DNA from: Palsa-1233 sp031367105
GTDB taxonomy: Bacteria > Gemmatimonadota > Gemmatimonadetes > Gemmatimonadales > GWC2-71-9
Length of the DNA: 51,470 bases
Assembly (NCBI GenBank): GCA_031367105.1
Contig: JANLPG010000161.1
Coordinates: forward strand, 1 to 51,470
Reading direction: 5' to 3'
Positions within the stretch are counted from its first letter, which is position 1. Each line of letters starts with the position of its first letter. Below, one piece after another: positions 43,862-51,470 of the stretch. A program made the position numbers and the translations under genes. The notes below the pieces were generated by a model. The model was not told the origin of the DNA and made no database searches. It saw only the letters and a list, made by a program, of their open reading frames with translations.

Positions 43862-44609
43862 GGATGGCGTCGAGGTCGTGGTCCACGTGCTCGCCGGTCA
43901 GTCGGAGGAAAAGTTCCTCCAGTCCGGCTCCTTCGGCGGCGGCGTCGCGCCGGAGGTCGTCGAGGGTCCCGCACGCGACGAGCGCGCCCTGGCGAATGAT
44001 CCCGATCCGGTCGCACCACCCTTCGACAATTTCGAGGGTGTGGGTGCTCATCAACACCGTGCCGCCGCGATCGACAAAGCGCCGGAAGAGTGCTTTCAAC
44101 AGCCGGGCACTCTTCGGATCGAGGCCGATCATCGGCTCATCGACGACAATTACCTCGGGGCGATGCACCAGCGCGCTCGAAATGATCAGCTTCTGGCGCA
44201 TCCCGTGGCTGTACGACTCGGTCAGCTCGTGCTTCCAGCGATCGAGCTCGAAGAGCGTGAGCAGTTCATCGATCCGCTGTTCCAGTTCGGCGCCTTCCTG
44301 GCCATAGAGTGCTGCCGTGAAACGGAGGAATTCGGCACCGGTCAGCTTCTCGTAGACGAAGGGGCGATCGGGGATGAACCCCATCCTGGCCTTCGCTCCC
44401 ATCGGATCGCGGAGCAGGTCGATGCCGCCGATCTCGATCGTACCTGCCGTGGGTGCAAGAATTCCGGCGATCATCCGCATCGTCGTGGTCTTGCCGGCAC
44501 CGTTGGGTCCCAGGAAGCCGAACAGCTCCCCGCGCCTGATTTCGAGATCGATTCCGTTCACCGCCGGAAAGTTGCCGTACTTCTTGACCACGCCGCGCAA
44601 TCGGATCAC
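43854..44609 (-). CDS. ABC-2 type exporter ATP-binding protein
   Basis: This 251-aa ATPase has Walker A GFLGPNGAGKTTTMR, a signature YSHGMRQKL in place of LSGGQ, as found in ABC-2/CcmA-like ATPases, Walker B VIVVDEPMIGLD and the H-loop MSTHTLEI. Start GTG 44609 overlaps the transglutaminase-like gene's stop as GTGA, and it joins the permease gene downstream. The trio therefore forms one operon in the order transglutaminase-like protein, ATPase, permease. Cargo cannot be predicted; such exporters move lipids, drugs or antibiotics. Confidence 0.93.
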   Translation of the reverse strand: MIRLRGVVKKYGNFPAVNGIDLEIRRGELFGFLGPNGAGKTTTMRMIAGILAPTAGTIEIGGIDLLRDPMGAKARMGFIPDRPFVYEKLTGAEFLRFTAALYGQEGAELEQRIDELLTLFELDRWKHELTESYSHGMRQKLIISSALVHRPEVIVVDEPMIGLDPKSARLLKALFRRFVDRGGTVLMSTHTLEIVEGWCDRIGIIRQGALVACGTLDDLRRDAAAEGAGLEELFLRLTGEHVDHDLDAILG

Positions 44610-46159
44610 GGCGCCTCCACTGCTTCAAGGGAAACGAACTTCGCCTGCGCCAGGATCGATCGCAGGTCGTCGGGGTGACTCGATCCAGCATACCCCATCC
44701 GGATCAATCCTGCTCCTGCCACCGCGCGTCCGAATACTGGATCCACCGCCACCCAGTTGGTGGCAGCGGCATCGAACACTTCCGCCCACGCGTGGGTCAG
44801 GATGCGATCCCCGCGGGGGAGCACCCCTACCACGTACCGCGCCTGCACACCGCCGGCGCGGGCGATCGCAACGTACAGCCGTGCGAGCCCGTCGGGACGC
44901 CCCCGGTGCGCCTGCAACGTTCCGAGTGCGTCCTGCGACGCCTTCGCGGAGGTGTCGACCGACGCGAGTCGGGGAATGGCCGCCGCGAGGCGGTCGAGCG
45001 CGGCACCACTGGTGGCGCCCTCGAGTAGCCGCTGGGCCAGGGCACGAATCTCCGGCGCCGCCTCCTGCGCCAACGGGTCGTACGATCGATCGGCTGCGGT
45101 CGGGCGCGAGCCGCGCTGCGGCAGCTGACGAACCCGCAGCACCCCGCCCTGCATCGTCTGACGGCCGCCGGTGAGGAAGCTCAGCATCGCGCCGTTGACC
45201 GCGCGCCGGTCGCGTCGTTCGATCCGGTAGCTTCGCTCCGAACTGGAGGTATCGGGACTTGCTCCCGGGACGGCGAGCGGCTGGAGCGAACCGAGGGCAT
45301 TGTCGATCGCTGGCGTGTGCGTCCGGGCCCGGCGACGGAAATCCTGCACCGCGATGTCGAAATCGGAGCGCATCCAGGTCACTCCCAGTGGCCACGCCAG
45401 GCCGGCGACGCCGCCACGGCGGTCCACCCAGACGCGGTATGGCCCGATCGGCGAGTCAATGCGCACCTCCATCGCGCGGATCGAATCGCGATGCGCGACC
45501 GTGCGGAGCCCGGTCACGGAATCGATCTCGGTGCTGTCGGCGAAGACCACCATTGAATCGCGCCCCACCTGGATCTGTGCGCTACGCGCACCGGGGGGCC
45601 ACCCCCCATAGAGCAGCAGTCGACGACTGCGCCCCTGCGCCAGTCCACCAGTCAGCGCCAGTCGGTACGGCATCACGGCCAGCGTCACGCCGGGGCTGGG
45701 GGTGGAAATCTTCGTCGTCAGCTGCAACGTCCCGTCACCGTAGCCGATGGTGGCGCTGTCGCCACGCGGATGGATGGTCCACTCGATCTGTCGGGTGCCG
45801 AGCGAATAGCGGGAGCGGACATCCTGGACGGCGAGGGTCGCGCCAAGATGGCTTTCGGTGACGCGGGATGCCCGGAGAGAACTGCCACCGCTGGGGGCTT
45901 CGAGGGTCACCGTTTCCCGGACCCGGTAGCCCGGGGAGAGGGTGTCGAGGGTGATCCCGGCGCTGCCGACTTGCTCGTCTCCGGAATAGACCGCGAACCA
46001 TCCTGCCGTCGGCGAGAGCCGCAAGGACGCCTCATTCGAGAGAAAAGTGGCCTCACTCTGCCCGACCGACCGGATCCCCAGCCAGGTGAGGGTACCGGCC
46101 CAGGCGGTCAGGACGGCGACGGCAGCGAGGGCTCGGACGGAGGGGCGGCGGTGGCGCAT
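44606..46159 (-). CDS. Exported transglutaminase-like protein lacking the catalytic cysteine
   Basis: This 517-aa protein starts at ATG 46159 with AGGA about 9 bases upstream and has an N-terminal anchor (AVAVLTAWAGTLTWLGI). The middle is a long beta-rich region. The C-terminal domain (about residues 380-500) resembles transglutaminase/arylamine cysteine-protease folds: ARLYVAIARAGGVQARYVVG, then ILTHAWAEVFD with the histidine and NWVAVDPVFG with the aspartate. The GDC-type nucleophile position reads HRGRPDGLA, a proline at about residue 422, so the cysteine is missing. It should be periplasmic and anchored. It heads the exporter operon and is probably a binding or scaffold protein. Confidence 0.8.
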   Translation of the reverse strand: MRHRRPSVRALAAVAVLTAWAGTLTWLGIRSVGQSEATFLSNEASLRLSPTAGWFAVYSGDEQVGSAGITLDTLSPGYRVRETVTLEAPSGGSSLRASRVTESHLGATLAVQDVRSRYSLGTRQIEWTIHPRGDSATIGYGDGTLQLTTKISTPSPGVTLAVMPYRLALTGGLAQGRSRRLLLYGGWPPGARSAQIQVGRDSMVVFADSTEIDSVTGLRTVAHRDSIRAMEVRIDSPIGPYRVWVDRRGGVAGLAWPLGVTWMRSDFDIAVQDFRRRARTHTPAIDNALGSLQPLAVPGASPDTSSSERSYRIERRDRRAVNGAMLSFLTGGRQTMQGGVLRVRQLPQRGSRPTAADRSYDPLAQEAAPEIRALAQRLLEGATSGAALDRLAAAIPRLASVDTSAKASQDALGTLQAHRGRPDGLARLYVAIARAGGVQARYVVGVLPRGDRILTHAWAEVFDAAATNWVAVDPVFGRAVAGAGLIRMGYAGSSHPDDLRSILAQAKFVSLEAVEAP

Positions 46160-46207
46160 ACGGGGATCCTGTAGCAAGGCCCGGGCCTCTGCCGGAGGGG
46201 CCGCGTT

Positions 46208-46236
46208 GCTCGCGTTTCCCCAACCACCTTACCATT
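46208..46236 (+). promoter_or_regulatory. Candidate promoter immediately ahead of uvrA
   Basis: TTGCTC (46208-46213) and TACCAT (46231-46236, -10-like, TAnnnT) are close to an 18-base spacing. The -10 box ends 7 bases before the uvrA ATG, which would give a leaderless transcript. No ribosome site fits in the gap. The hexamers are weak, so confidence is low. Confidence 0.3.
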
Positions 46237-46243
46237 CCGGGCT

Positions 46244-49090
46244 ATGGCAGAAGAGTTTCTGGTCGTCCGCGGTGCCCGGGAGCACAACCTCAAGAATGTC
46301 AGCGTCCGCATCCCGCGGAACGCCCTGACGGTCTTCACCGGTCTGTCGGGGTCGGGGAAATCGTCGCTCGCCTTCGATACCATCTACGCCGAAGGGCAGC
46401 GCCGCTATGTCGAATCGCTCTCGGCGTATGCCAGACAATTCCTCGGGCTGATGGAAAAGCCGGATGTCGACGCGATTGAAGGGCTCTCCCCCGCGATCTC
46501 GATCGAACAGAAGACGACCGGGCAGAATCCTCGCTCCACCGTCGGGACCGTGACGGAAGTGTACGACTATATGCGCCTGCTCTGGGCGCGCGCCGGCGTC
46601 CCGCATTGCCCCAACGACGGAACCCCGATCACCCGATCCAGTGCCGGGCAGATTGCCGACACGGTGCTCGGTTGGCCCGAAGGAACCAAGATCGAAGTGC
46701 TCGGCCCGATGGTGCGCGGCCGCAAGGGGGAGTTCCGCGAACTCTTCGACGACCTGCGCAAGCAAGGCTTCGTGCGCGTCCGAGTCGACGGCGAGACGAG
46801 GGACCTCGCCGATGTGCCCGCCCTGGCACGACGGAGCAATCACGATATCGCCGTCGTGGTGGATCGGCTGGTCGTGCGTGCCGAGGATCGCGCCCGGCTG
46901 GTCGATTCCCTGGAGACCGCACTACGGGTTGCCGAAGGGGTGGCCGAAGTCGTGCGACATCCGGGCGGCAAGAGCACGATGTTCTCGGAGCGCTTCGCCT
47001 GCCCGACCTGCGGCCTCTCGCTGCCGGAACTCGAGCCGCGCCAGTTCTCCTTCAACTCGCCCTTTGGTGCCTGCGCCGAATGCCACGGCGTCGGTACCTC
47101 GCGGGTGCCCAATGCCGATCTGGTGCTGGGTGACCCGGGAATCTCGATCCTTGAAGGGGTCGTCCTGCCGTGGGGTGAACCGAGCGGCTACCTGCGTAAG
47201 GTGGTGCTGCCAACCCTCGCCCGGCTGTACAAGTTCGATCTCGCCGCTCCCTGGAAGAAGCTCCCGGCCGCGGTCCAGAAGATTCTGCTGCACGGCGCCG
47301 CGGGCAAGAAGCTCACCTACGTCGCGGATGGAGGAAAGGGCCGCGAGGTCGAAGGAGAGTGGGAAGGGATCCTCACCAATGTGCAGCGGCGGTGGAAGGA
47401 ATCCTCCAGCGACGCGGTCCGCCACGATCTCGAGGGCTATATGATCGAGATGCCGTGCCCGGTCTGCCACGGCAAGCGGCTGAAGGCCGAGTCGCTTTCG
47501 GTGCTGATCGCGAAGCGCGGCATCGGCGACATCGTCGAGCTCTCGGTGGACGATGCCGTGGCTTTTTTCCAGCAGATTCCTGTGGGTCGCGGCAAGGCTG
47601 GCGCAGTCGATCCCGATATCGCCGGACCGATTCTCAAGGAAGTGGTTGAGCGCCTCCGCTTCCTGCGAGACGTGGGGCTCGAATACCTCACCCTCGGGCG
47701 TGCTGCAGGATCGCTCTCAGGTGGTGAAGCGCAGCGGATCCGATTGGCAACGCAGATCGGCTCGCGCCTTGTCGGAGTGCTCTACATCCTCGATGAACCC
47801 AGCATCGGGCTGCACCAGCGCGACAACGAGCGTCTGCTTGAGACGCTGATGGGGCTGCGCGATCTTGGCAACACCGTGATCGTCGTGGAGCACGACGAGG
47901 ACACCATTCGGGCCGCCGATTACGTCGTCGATCTGGGCCCCCGCGCCGGCCGCTTTGGCGGCGAGATCGTGGCCCAGGGAACCGTCGCGGAGATCCTTGC
48001 CCACCCCGATTCACTCACCGCGCGCTACCTGCGCGGCGAGCTGCGCATCCCGGTGCCCGCTCGGCGGCGGCATCGCGATCCGGCCAAGCGCCTCCGCGTG
48101 GTCGGTGCCCGCGAGAACAATCTTCGCAAGCTCGATGTCGACGTACCGCTCGGGCTCTTCGTGGCAGTGACCGGAGTCTCCGGCTCGGGAAAGTCGACGC
48201 TGGTGACCGACATCCTCTATCAATCCCTGGCGCGTCACTTCTATCGCGCCAAGGTGCTGCCCGGTGCGCACACCCGCATCGAGGGGCTCGACCTGATCGA
48301 CAAGGTGATCGATATCGATCAGTCGCCGATCGGCCGGACACCGCGCTCCAATCCGGCGACCTATTCCGGCTTGTTCACACCGATCCGGGAGCTCTTCACT
48401 CAGCTTCCGGAGGCAAAGATCCGTGGCTACGGTCCGGGTCGCTTCTCCTTCAACGTCAAGGGAGGGCGCTGCGAAGCGTGCCAGGGCGACGGCCTCGTCA
48501 AGATCGAGATGCATTTCCTCCCCGACGTCTACGTGCCGTGTGAGGTGTGCAAGGGAAAGCGCTACAATCGTGAAACGCTTGAAGTGCGCTACAAGGGAAG
48601 AAATATTGCCGATGTGCTCGAGCTCACCGTGGAGGATGCGCTCGACTTCTTCTCGGCGCAGGGTCGCATCGCCGAACGACTCGAACTGCTCAACGACGTC
48701 GGGCTGGGATACCTCCACCTGGGGCAGCCGGCGACGACGCTGTCCGGCGGCGAGGCGCAGCGCGTCAAACTCGCCACCGAGTTGGCGAAGCGCGACACCG
48801 GGCGAACGCTGTACATCCTGGATGAACCGACCACCGGCTTGCATTTCGAGGACGTGCGGCTGCTGCTCGACGTCCTCCACCGGCTGGTCGAGAAGGGAAA
48901 TAGCGTGGTGGTGATCGAGCACAATCTCGACGTGATCAAGACCGCCGACTGGGTCATCGATCTGGGCCCCGAAGGGGGCGTCCGCGGGGGAAACATCGTC
49001 GCCCAGGGGACGCCCGAGGAGGTGGCCCGGATGGAGGCGAGCCATACTGGCCGCTTTCTGAAGCGGGCCCTCGCCAGCGGCTCCGGCTGA
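46244..49090 (+). CDS. uvrA: Excinuclease ABC subunit UvrA
   Basis: UvrA finds DNA lesions with UvrB in nucleotide excision repair. The 948-aa protein has two ABC modules: Walker A1 FTGLSGSGKSSLAF near residue 35 and A2 GVSGSGKSTLVTDI near residue 645, with signatures LSGGEAQRIRL and LSGGEAQRVKLA and Walker B ILDEPSIGLH and ILDEPTTGLH. Zinc fingers appear as CPTCGLSLPELE...CAEC and CEACQGDGLVK...CEVC. Length is typical of UvrA (about 940 aa). No uvrB or uvrC lies nearby. The family is unambiguous. Confidence 0.98.
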   Translation: MAEEFLVVRGAREHNLKNVSVRIPRNALTVFTGLSGSGKSSLAFDTIYAEGQRRYVESLSAYARQFLGLMEKPDVDAIEGLSPAISIEQKTTGQNPRSTVGTVTEVYDYMRLLWARAGVPHCPNDGTPITRSSAGQIADTVLGWPEGTKIEVLGPMVRGRKGEFRELFDDLRKQGFVRVRVDGETRDLADVPALARRSNHDIAVVVDRLVVRAEDRARLVDSLETALRVAEGVAEVVRHPGGKSTMFSERFACPTCGLSLPELEPRQFSFNSPFGACAECHGVGTSRVPNADLVLGDPGISILEGVVLPWGEPSGYLRKVVLPTLARLYKFDLAAPWKKLPAAVQKILLHGAAGKKLTYVADGGKGREVEGEWEGILTNVQRRWKESSSDAVRHDLEGYMIEMPCPVCHGKRLKAESLSVLIAKRGIGDIVELSVDDAVAFFQQIPVGRGKAGAVDPDIAGPILKEVVERLRFLRDVGLEYLTLGRAAGSLSGGEAQRIRLATQIGSRLVGVLYILDEPSIGLHQRDNERLLETLMGLRDLGNTVIVVEHDEDTIRAADYVVDLGPRAGRFGGEIVAQGTVAEILAHPDSLTARYLRGELRIPVPARRRHRDPAKRLRVVGARENNLRKLDVDVPLGLFVAVTGVSGSGKSTLVTDILYQSLARHFYRAKVLPGAHTRIEGLDLIDKVIDIDQSPIGRTPRSNPATYSGLFTPIRELFTQLPEAKIRGYGPGRFSFNVKGGRCEACQGDGLVKIEMHFLPDVYVPCEVCKGKRYNRETLEVRYKGRNIADVLELTVEDALDFFSAQGRIAERLELLNDVGLGYLHLGQPATTLSGGEAQRVKLATELAKRDTGRTLYILDEPTTGLHFEDVRLLLDVLHRLVEKGNSVVVIEHNLDVIKTADWVIDLGPEGGVRGGNIVAQGTPEEVARMEASHTGRFLKRALASGSG

Positions 49091-49145
49091 CCCCCGACCG
49101 GGAGTTCTCCCGCTAGATTACCAGCATCCCCGTCAGGAGTTTGTT

Positions 49146-49361
49146 ATGACGCTCGACGCGATCATCGACACCCTGCGCTATGCCAATGGGCAGGAGCTTC
49201 CGGTCCGGCTGGTGTTGGGAGACGGCGTAGAAGTGCACGGAATCCCGACGGTGGTCGACCTTCACATCACCGCCCACGAAGTCTTCCTGCGACCGGTGCA
49301 CGACGACGACACCGAAATCGGTGTCTCCCTCGAATCCATCCGATCGGCTGAACTGGTCTGA
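49146..49361 (+). CDS. Small conserved protein, 71 aa
   Basis: This 71-aa protein has a clear ribosome site (AGGAG, eight bases ahead of ATG 49146). It reads as a short helix (DAIIDTLRYANG) followed by five beta strands (LPVRLVLGDGVEVHGIPTVV, EVFLRPVHDDDTEIGVSLESI), i.e. an SH3-like or Sm-like small barrel. I cannot name the family. A -10-like TAGATT at 49114-49119 and a short hairpin (49099-49112) lie upstream. It precedes the serine dehydratase genes by 7 bases and may be cotranscribed with them. Confidence 0.7.
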   Translation: MTLDAIIDTLRYANGQELPVRLVLGDGVEVHGIPTVVDLHITAHEVFLRPVHDDDTEIGVSLESIRSAELV

Positions 49362-49368
49362 TATCCCT

Positions 49369-50034
49369 ATGGTCTCACTGCTCGACATCATCGGCCCGGT
49401 CATGGTGGGCCCCTCCTCCTCCCACACGGCGGGGGCGTGCCGCCTCGGCCTGATTGCGCGTGCCCTGGTCGGCGGCACCCCCGATGTGGCGAAGGTCGAG
49501 TTACACGGCTCCTTCGCACGCACTGGTGCGGGGCACGGGACCGACCGCGCCATCGCCGGAGGGCTGCTCGGCTATCAGCCCGATGACGAGCGGCTGCGGG
49601 AGTCGCTTGAGGCGGCGGCGGCGGCGGGAATGCAGATCACCTTCGGCAATGTGAAGCTGCGCGGCGACCACCATCCGAATACCACCCGGATCACCGTCAC
49701 CCGCGAGGGCCGCGCCGCGACGATGGTCGGCTCGTCGCTCGGCGCCGGGCGCATACTCGTCACCGCCATCGACGGTTTCCCGGTGGAAGTGACCGGCGCC
49801 TACCCCACGATGGTGGTGGTGGCCCACGACGAGCCAGGGATCGTGGCCAATGTCGCGACCGCACTCTCCGAACAGAGCGTCAATCTCGCGACAATGCGGG
49901 TGTCACGTCGCCAGAAAGGCGGTGATGCGATTCACGTCTACGAACTCGACTCTCCGCCGAGCGCCGCCGCGGTGGAGCGGATTGGTGCCCTCCGCGCAGT
50001 GAAGACCATTCGGGTCGTGGATCGGGTAGCCTGA
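49369..50034 (+). CDS. sdaAB: L-serine dehydratase, beta subunit
   Basis: This is the small subunit of the two-chain, iron-sulfur L-serine dehydratase, which deaminates serine to pyruvate and ammonia. The 221-aa protein opens MVSLLDIIGPVMVGPSSSHT, contains GACRLGLIARAL and KVELHGSFARTGAGHGTDRA, and ends in an ACT domain (MVVVAHDEPGIVANVATALS) which may sense serine. The alpha subunit follows with a TGATG overlap, as in Bacillus sdaAB - sdaAA. No ribosome site is strong; the ATG at 49369 is chosen because homology starts there. Confidence 0.95.
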   Translation: MVSLLDIIGPVMVGPSSSHTAGACRLGLIARALVGGTPDVAKVELHGSFARTGAGHGTDRAIAGGLLGYQPDDERLRESLEAAAAAGMQITFGNVKLRGDHHPNTTRITVTREGRAATMVGSSLGAGRILVTAIDGFPVEVTGAYPTMVVVAHDEPGIVANVATALSEQSVNLATMRVSRRQKGGDAIHVYELDSPPSAAAVERIGALRAVKTIRVVDRVA

Positions 50035-50918
50035 TGTACGACTCGCTCATCGAAGCGGCAACCGACGCCACTAGTCAGGGGATCTCCCTCGGCGAACTGG
50101 CGCTGCAGTCCGAAGTCGCCGAAGGGCTCCGGACCCGCGAGGAGGTGGAACACTCGCTCGGCCGGGCGCTGCAGGTGATGCGTGGTGCCGTCGAGCGCGG
50201 GCTGGTGGGCGACCTCTACTCCGTCTCGGGGCTGGTTGGCGGCGACGCCGCGAGACTCGCCAATGCCAAGGGGCCTCTCGCCGGCACGGTCTTCACCGAC
50301 GCGCTCGCAGCCGCGCTGGCAGTGCAGGAGGTGAATGCCGCAATGGGAGTGATCGTGGCCGCTCCTACCGCCGGCGGTGCCGGGGTGCTTCCGGGCGTGT
50401 TGCTCTCCCTCGCGAAGCATCACAACTTCAGCGATGCCGATCTGGTGAGGGCGCTCGCCACAGCAGGGCTCGTCGGGGCAGTCGTCGCGGTCCGCGCCTC
50501 CCTCTCCGGGGCGGAGGGTGGCTGTCAGGCCGAGACTGGCGCCGCCGCCGGAATGGCCGCAGCGGCTGGCGTCGAATTGCTGGGTGGCACCCCGTGGCAG
50601 GCGGTGCACGCCGTCTCGGTGACAATGCAGGGGACCCTTGGACTGGTCTGCGACCCACTCGGCGGCCTGGTCGAGGTGCCCTGCGTCTACCGCAACGCGA
50701 CCGGAGCGGCAATGGCCCTCGCCGGGATCGAGATGGCGCTGGCCGGCGTCGAGTTTCCAATCCCGGTGGATGAAGTGGTCGACACGATGGGGCAGATCGG
50801 CCGGGAGATGGACGTGCGCTACCGGGAGACTGCCGGGGGAGGGCTAGCCGCGACTCCCACGGGGCGTCGCCTCGCCCGAGAGCGGCTGGTCCAGCTGAAG
50901 CCGCGCAAGGGGGAATGA
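50034..50918 (+). CDS. sdaAA: L-serine dehydratase, alpha subunit
   Basis: This is the catalytic subunit, carrying the [4Fe-4S] cluster of L-serine dehydratase. The 294-aa protein has the cysteine-bearing stretches GAEGGCQAETGAAAGM and GLVCDPLGGLVEVPC, giving three cluster cysteines, plus AAPTAGGAGVLPG with the serine-binding residues. It starts at the ATG overlapping the sdaAB stop. It is followed by a strong hairpin, so it closes the operon. Cluster chemistry makes the enzyme oxygen-sensitive in known members. Confidence 0.96.
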   Translation: MYDSLIEAATDATSQGISLGELALQSEVAEGLRTREEVEHSLGRALQVMRGAVERGLVGDLYSVSGLVGGDAARLANAKGPLAGTVFTDALAAALAVQEVNAAMGVIVAAPTAGGAGVLPGVLLSLAKHHNFSDADLVRALATAGLVGAVVAVRASLSGAEGGCQAETGAAAGMAAAAGVELLGGTPWQAVHAVSVTMQGTLGLVCDPLGGLVEVPCVYRNATGAAMALAGIEMALAGVEFPIPVDEVVDTMGQIGREMDVRYRETAGGGLAATPTGRRLARERLVQLKPRKGE

Positions 50919-50949
50919 CACCGTCGTTTCTTGCTGAAACATTCTGGAA

Positions 50950-50973
50950 GGCGCCCCCGTAATTGGGGGCGTT
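50950..50973 (+). terminator. Hairpin terminator after sdaAA
   Basis: A stem GGCGCCCCC / GGGGGCGTT (seven Watson-Crick pairs plus two G-U pairs) encloses a six-base GTAATT loop, 31 bases after the sdaAA stop. The tail CCATCTATT is only modestly T-rich. It separates the serine dehydratase operon from the coiled-coil genes. Confidence 0.65.
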
Positions 50974-50996
50974 CCATCTATTACGGAGGCGGTCCC

Positions 50997-51269
50997 GTGG
51001 AAGACATCCTGGCAATCATCCTGATCTTCGGCGGAGGAACGCTCACCGCGCTCTCCTTTTCGCCGGTGGGTCGGGCCGTCGCCGATCGTCTCCGTCACGG
51101 GGCACAACCGCTCCCCCAAGCAGAGATCGATCCCGGCGTTTACGACGAACTTGACCGGCTGCGCACCGATGTATCGGAGTTGCAGGAGCGACTCGATTTT
51201 GCCGAACGCCTGCTCTCGAAAGGGTCGGCTGAGTCCCCGGACGTCTCGGCGAAGGAAGGGGTCTCGTGA
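50997..51269 (+). CDS. Small membrane protein with coiled-coil tail
   Basis: This 90-aa protein starts at GTG 50997, with GGAGG about 8 bases upstream. It has one hydrophobic helix (ILAIILIFGGGTLTALSF) followed by a charged region and a coiled coil (VYDELDRLRTDVSELQERLDFAERLL). The arrangement of an anchor plus a short coil resembles phage-shock-type or envelope-stress small proteins (PspB-like), but I cannot assign it. The coil motif ELQERLDFAERLL recurs in the next gene. Confidence 0.75.
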   Translation: MEDILAIILIFGGGTLTALSFSPVGRAVADRLRHGAQPLPQAEIDPGVYDELDRLRTDVSELQERLDFAERLLSKGSAESPDVSAKEGVS

Positions 51270-51470
51270 TGCAGACGCCCGTGCCTCAAGCGCCGCTCCC
51301 GCCCGACCTGAGCCGGGTGATCGTGGATACCGGACTCCTCGACGAAGTGGCGCTTCTCCGCGAACGCGTGGGAGACCTCGAAGGACAAGTGGCCCGGATG
51401 CAGGAACTCGAGGAACGGGTCGACTTCACCGAGCGGCTGCTGGCGCAGCGCGAGGATGCGCTCCGTCTGC
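51269..51470 (+). CDS. Coiled-coil protein, partial
   Basis: This gene starts at ATG 51269, overlapping the upstream stop, and continues past the window edge, with 67 codons visible. It opens MQTPVPQAPLPPDLSRVIVD, proline-rich and without a signal peptide, then forms heptads (LLDEVALLRERVGDLEGQV) ending in MQELEERVDFTERLL. The final motif repeats ELQERLDFAERLL of the preceding protein, so the two look like a tandem pair that may bind each other. The family is unknown. Confidence 0.75.
   Translation, partial: MQTPVPQAPLPPDLSRVIVDTGLLDEVALLRERVGDLEGQVARMQELEERVDFTERLLAQREDALRL

Noticed and set aside
49099..49112. A terminator after uvrA
   Set aside because: The hairpin CGGGA-GTTC-TCCCG has only five pairs and no T-run; it may equally belong to the next promoter region.

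Overview
The window is a GC-rich, gene-dense bacterial chromosome segment holding about 51 protein genes, one probable structured RNA and no tRNA, rRNA, CRISPR array, transposase or phage gene. Lipoproteins, cytochrome c maturation genes, a Tat-type signal and many GTG/TTG starts point to a high-GC diderm. The overall flavour suggests Gemmatimonadota or a close relative; this is inference from gene content, not a marker-gene result. The content is mostly core metabolism and genome maintenance.

Layout. 1-6644 (minus): a tightly overlapping string tdk - coaE - lipoyl transferase - peptide-type ABC transporter (binding protein, two permeases, two ATPases, the last cut by the window edge). 6821-7111 (plus): HU, with a strong terminator hairpin. 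7214-8773 (minus): a DEAD-box-like protein that has lost its ATPase motifs but keeps a DbpA-type RNA-binding tail. 8900-19439 (plus): aminotransferase, an unknown 167-aa protein, then NurA - HerA - Mre11/SbcD - Rad50/SbcC, a GNAT protein and a GlcD-type flavoprotein. The nuclease/translocase set resembles the archaeal end-resection cluster.

19440-23158: a 54-aa membrane protein (minus), a perfect-spacing sigma70 promoter driving a rod-like structured RNA (6S RNA candidate), then a 6-pyruvoyl-tetrahydropterin synthase-like gene coupled to a sepiapterin-reductase-like SDR, an M23 peptidase-like exported protein and a protein with a Trm112-like zinc knuckle. 23163-31404: acyl-CoA synthetase, small lipoprotein and TPR genes (minus), phosphoribosyltransferase (plus), V4R protein, LigA and a second TPR protein (minus), pyrimidine-nucleoside phosphorylase and a small membrane protein (plus). 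31427-31512 is a long inverted repeat between convergent genes. 31519-35677 (minus): enoyl-CoA hydratase - recF - dciA - gyrB.

35749-40735 (plus): glpK, then a cytochrome c maturation cluster ccmE - ccmF - ccmH-like - zinc-ribbon protein, in which CcmE carries the CxxxY haem-binding motif in place of the usual histidine. 40798-46159 (minus): a lipoprotein, an ABC-2 type permease and ATPase, and an exported transglutaminase-like protein whose catalytic cysteine is replaced. 46244-51470 (plus): uvrA, a small conserved protein, sdaAB - sdaAA (L-serine dehydratase), a terminator hairpin, and two short coiled-coil proteins, the last cut by the window edge.

Together the genes cover DNA repair (UvrA, LigA, RecF, NurA/HerA/SbcCD), nucleotide salvage (Tdk, PRTase, pyrimidine phosphorylase), lipoylation, respiratory cytochrome assembly and serine/glycerol use. 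The most unusual points are the NurA-HerA-Mre11-Rad50 island, the structured RNA ahead of the pterin genes, and three genes that look like pseudoenzymes or motif variants (helicase-like, transglutaminase-like, CcmE). Many adjacent genes overlap by GTGA or ATGA, so translational coupling is widespread. No stretch over 300 bases is without an assigned gene or RNA.
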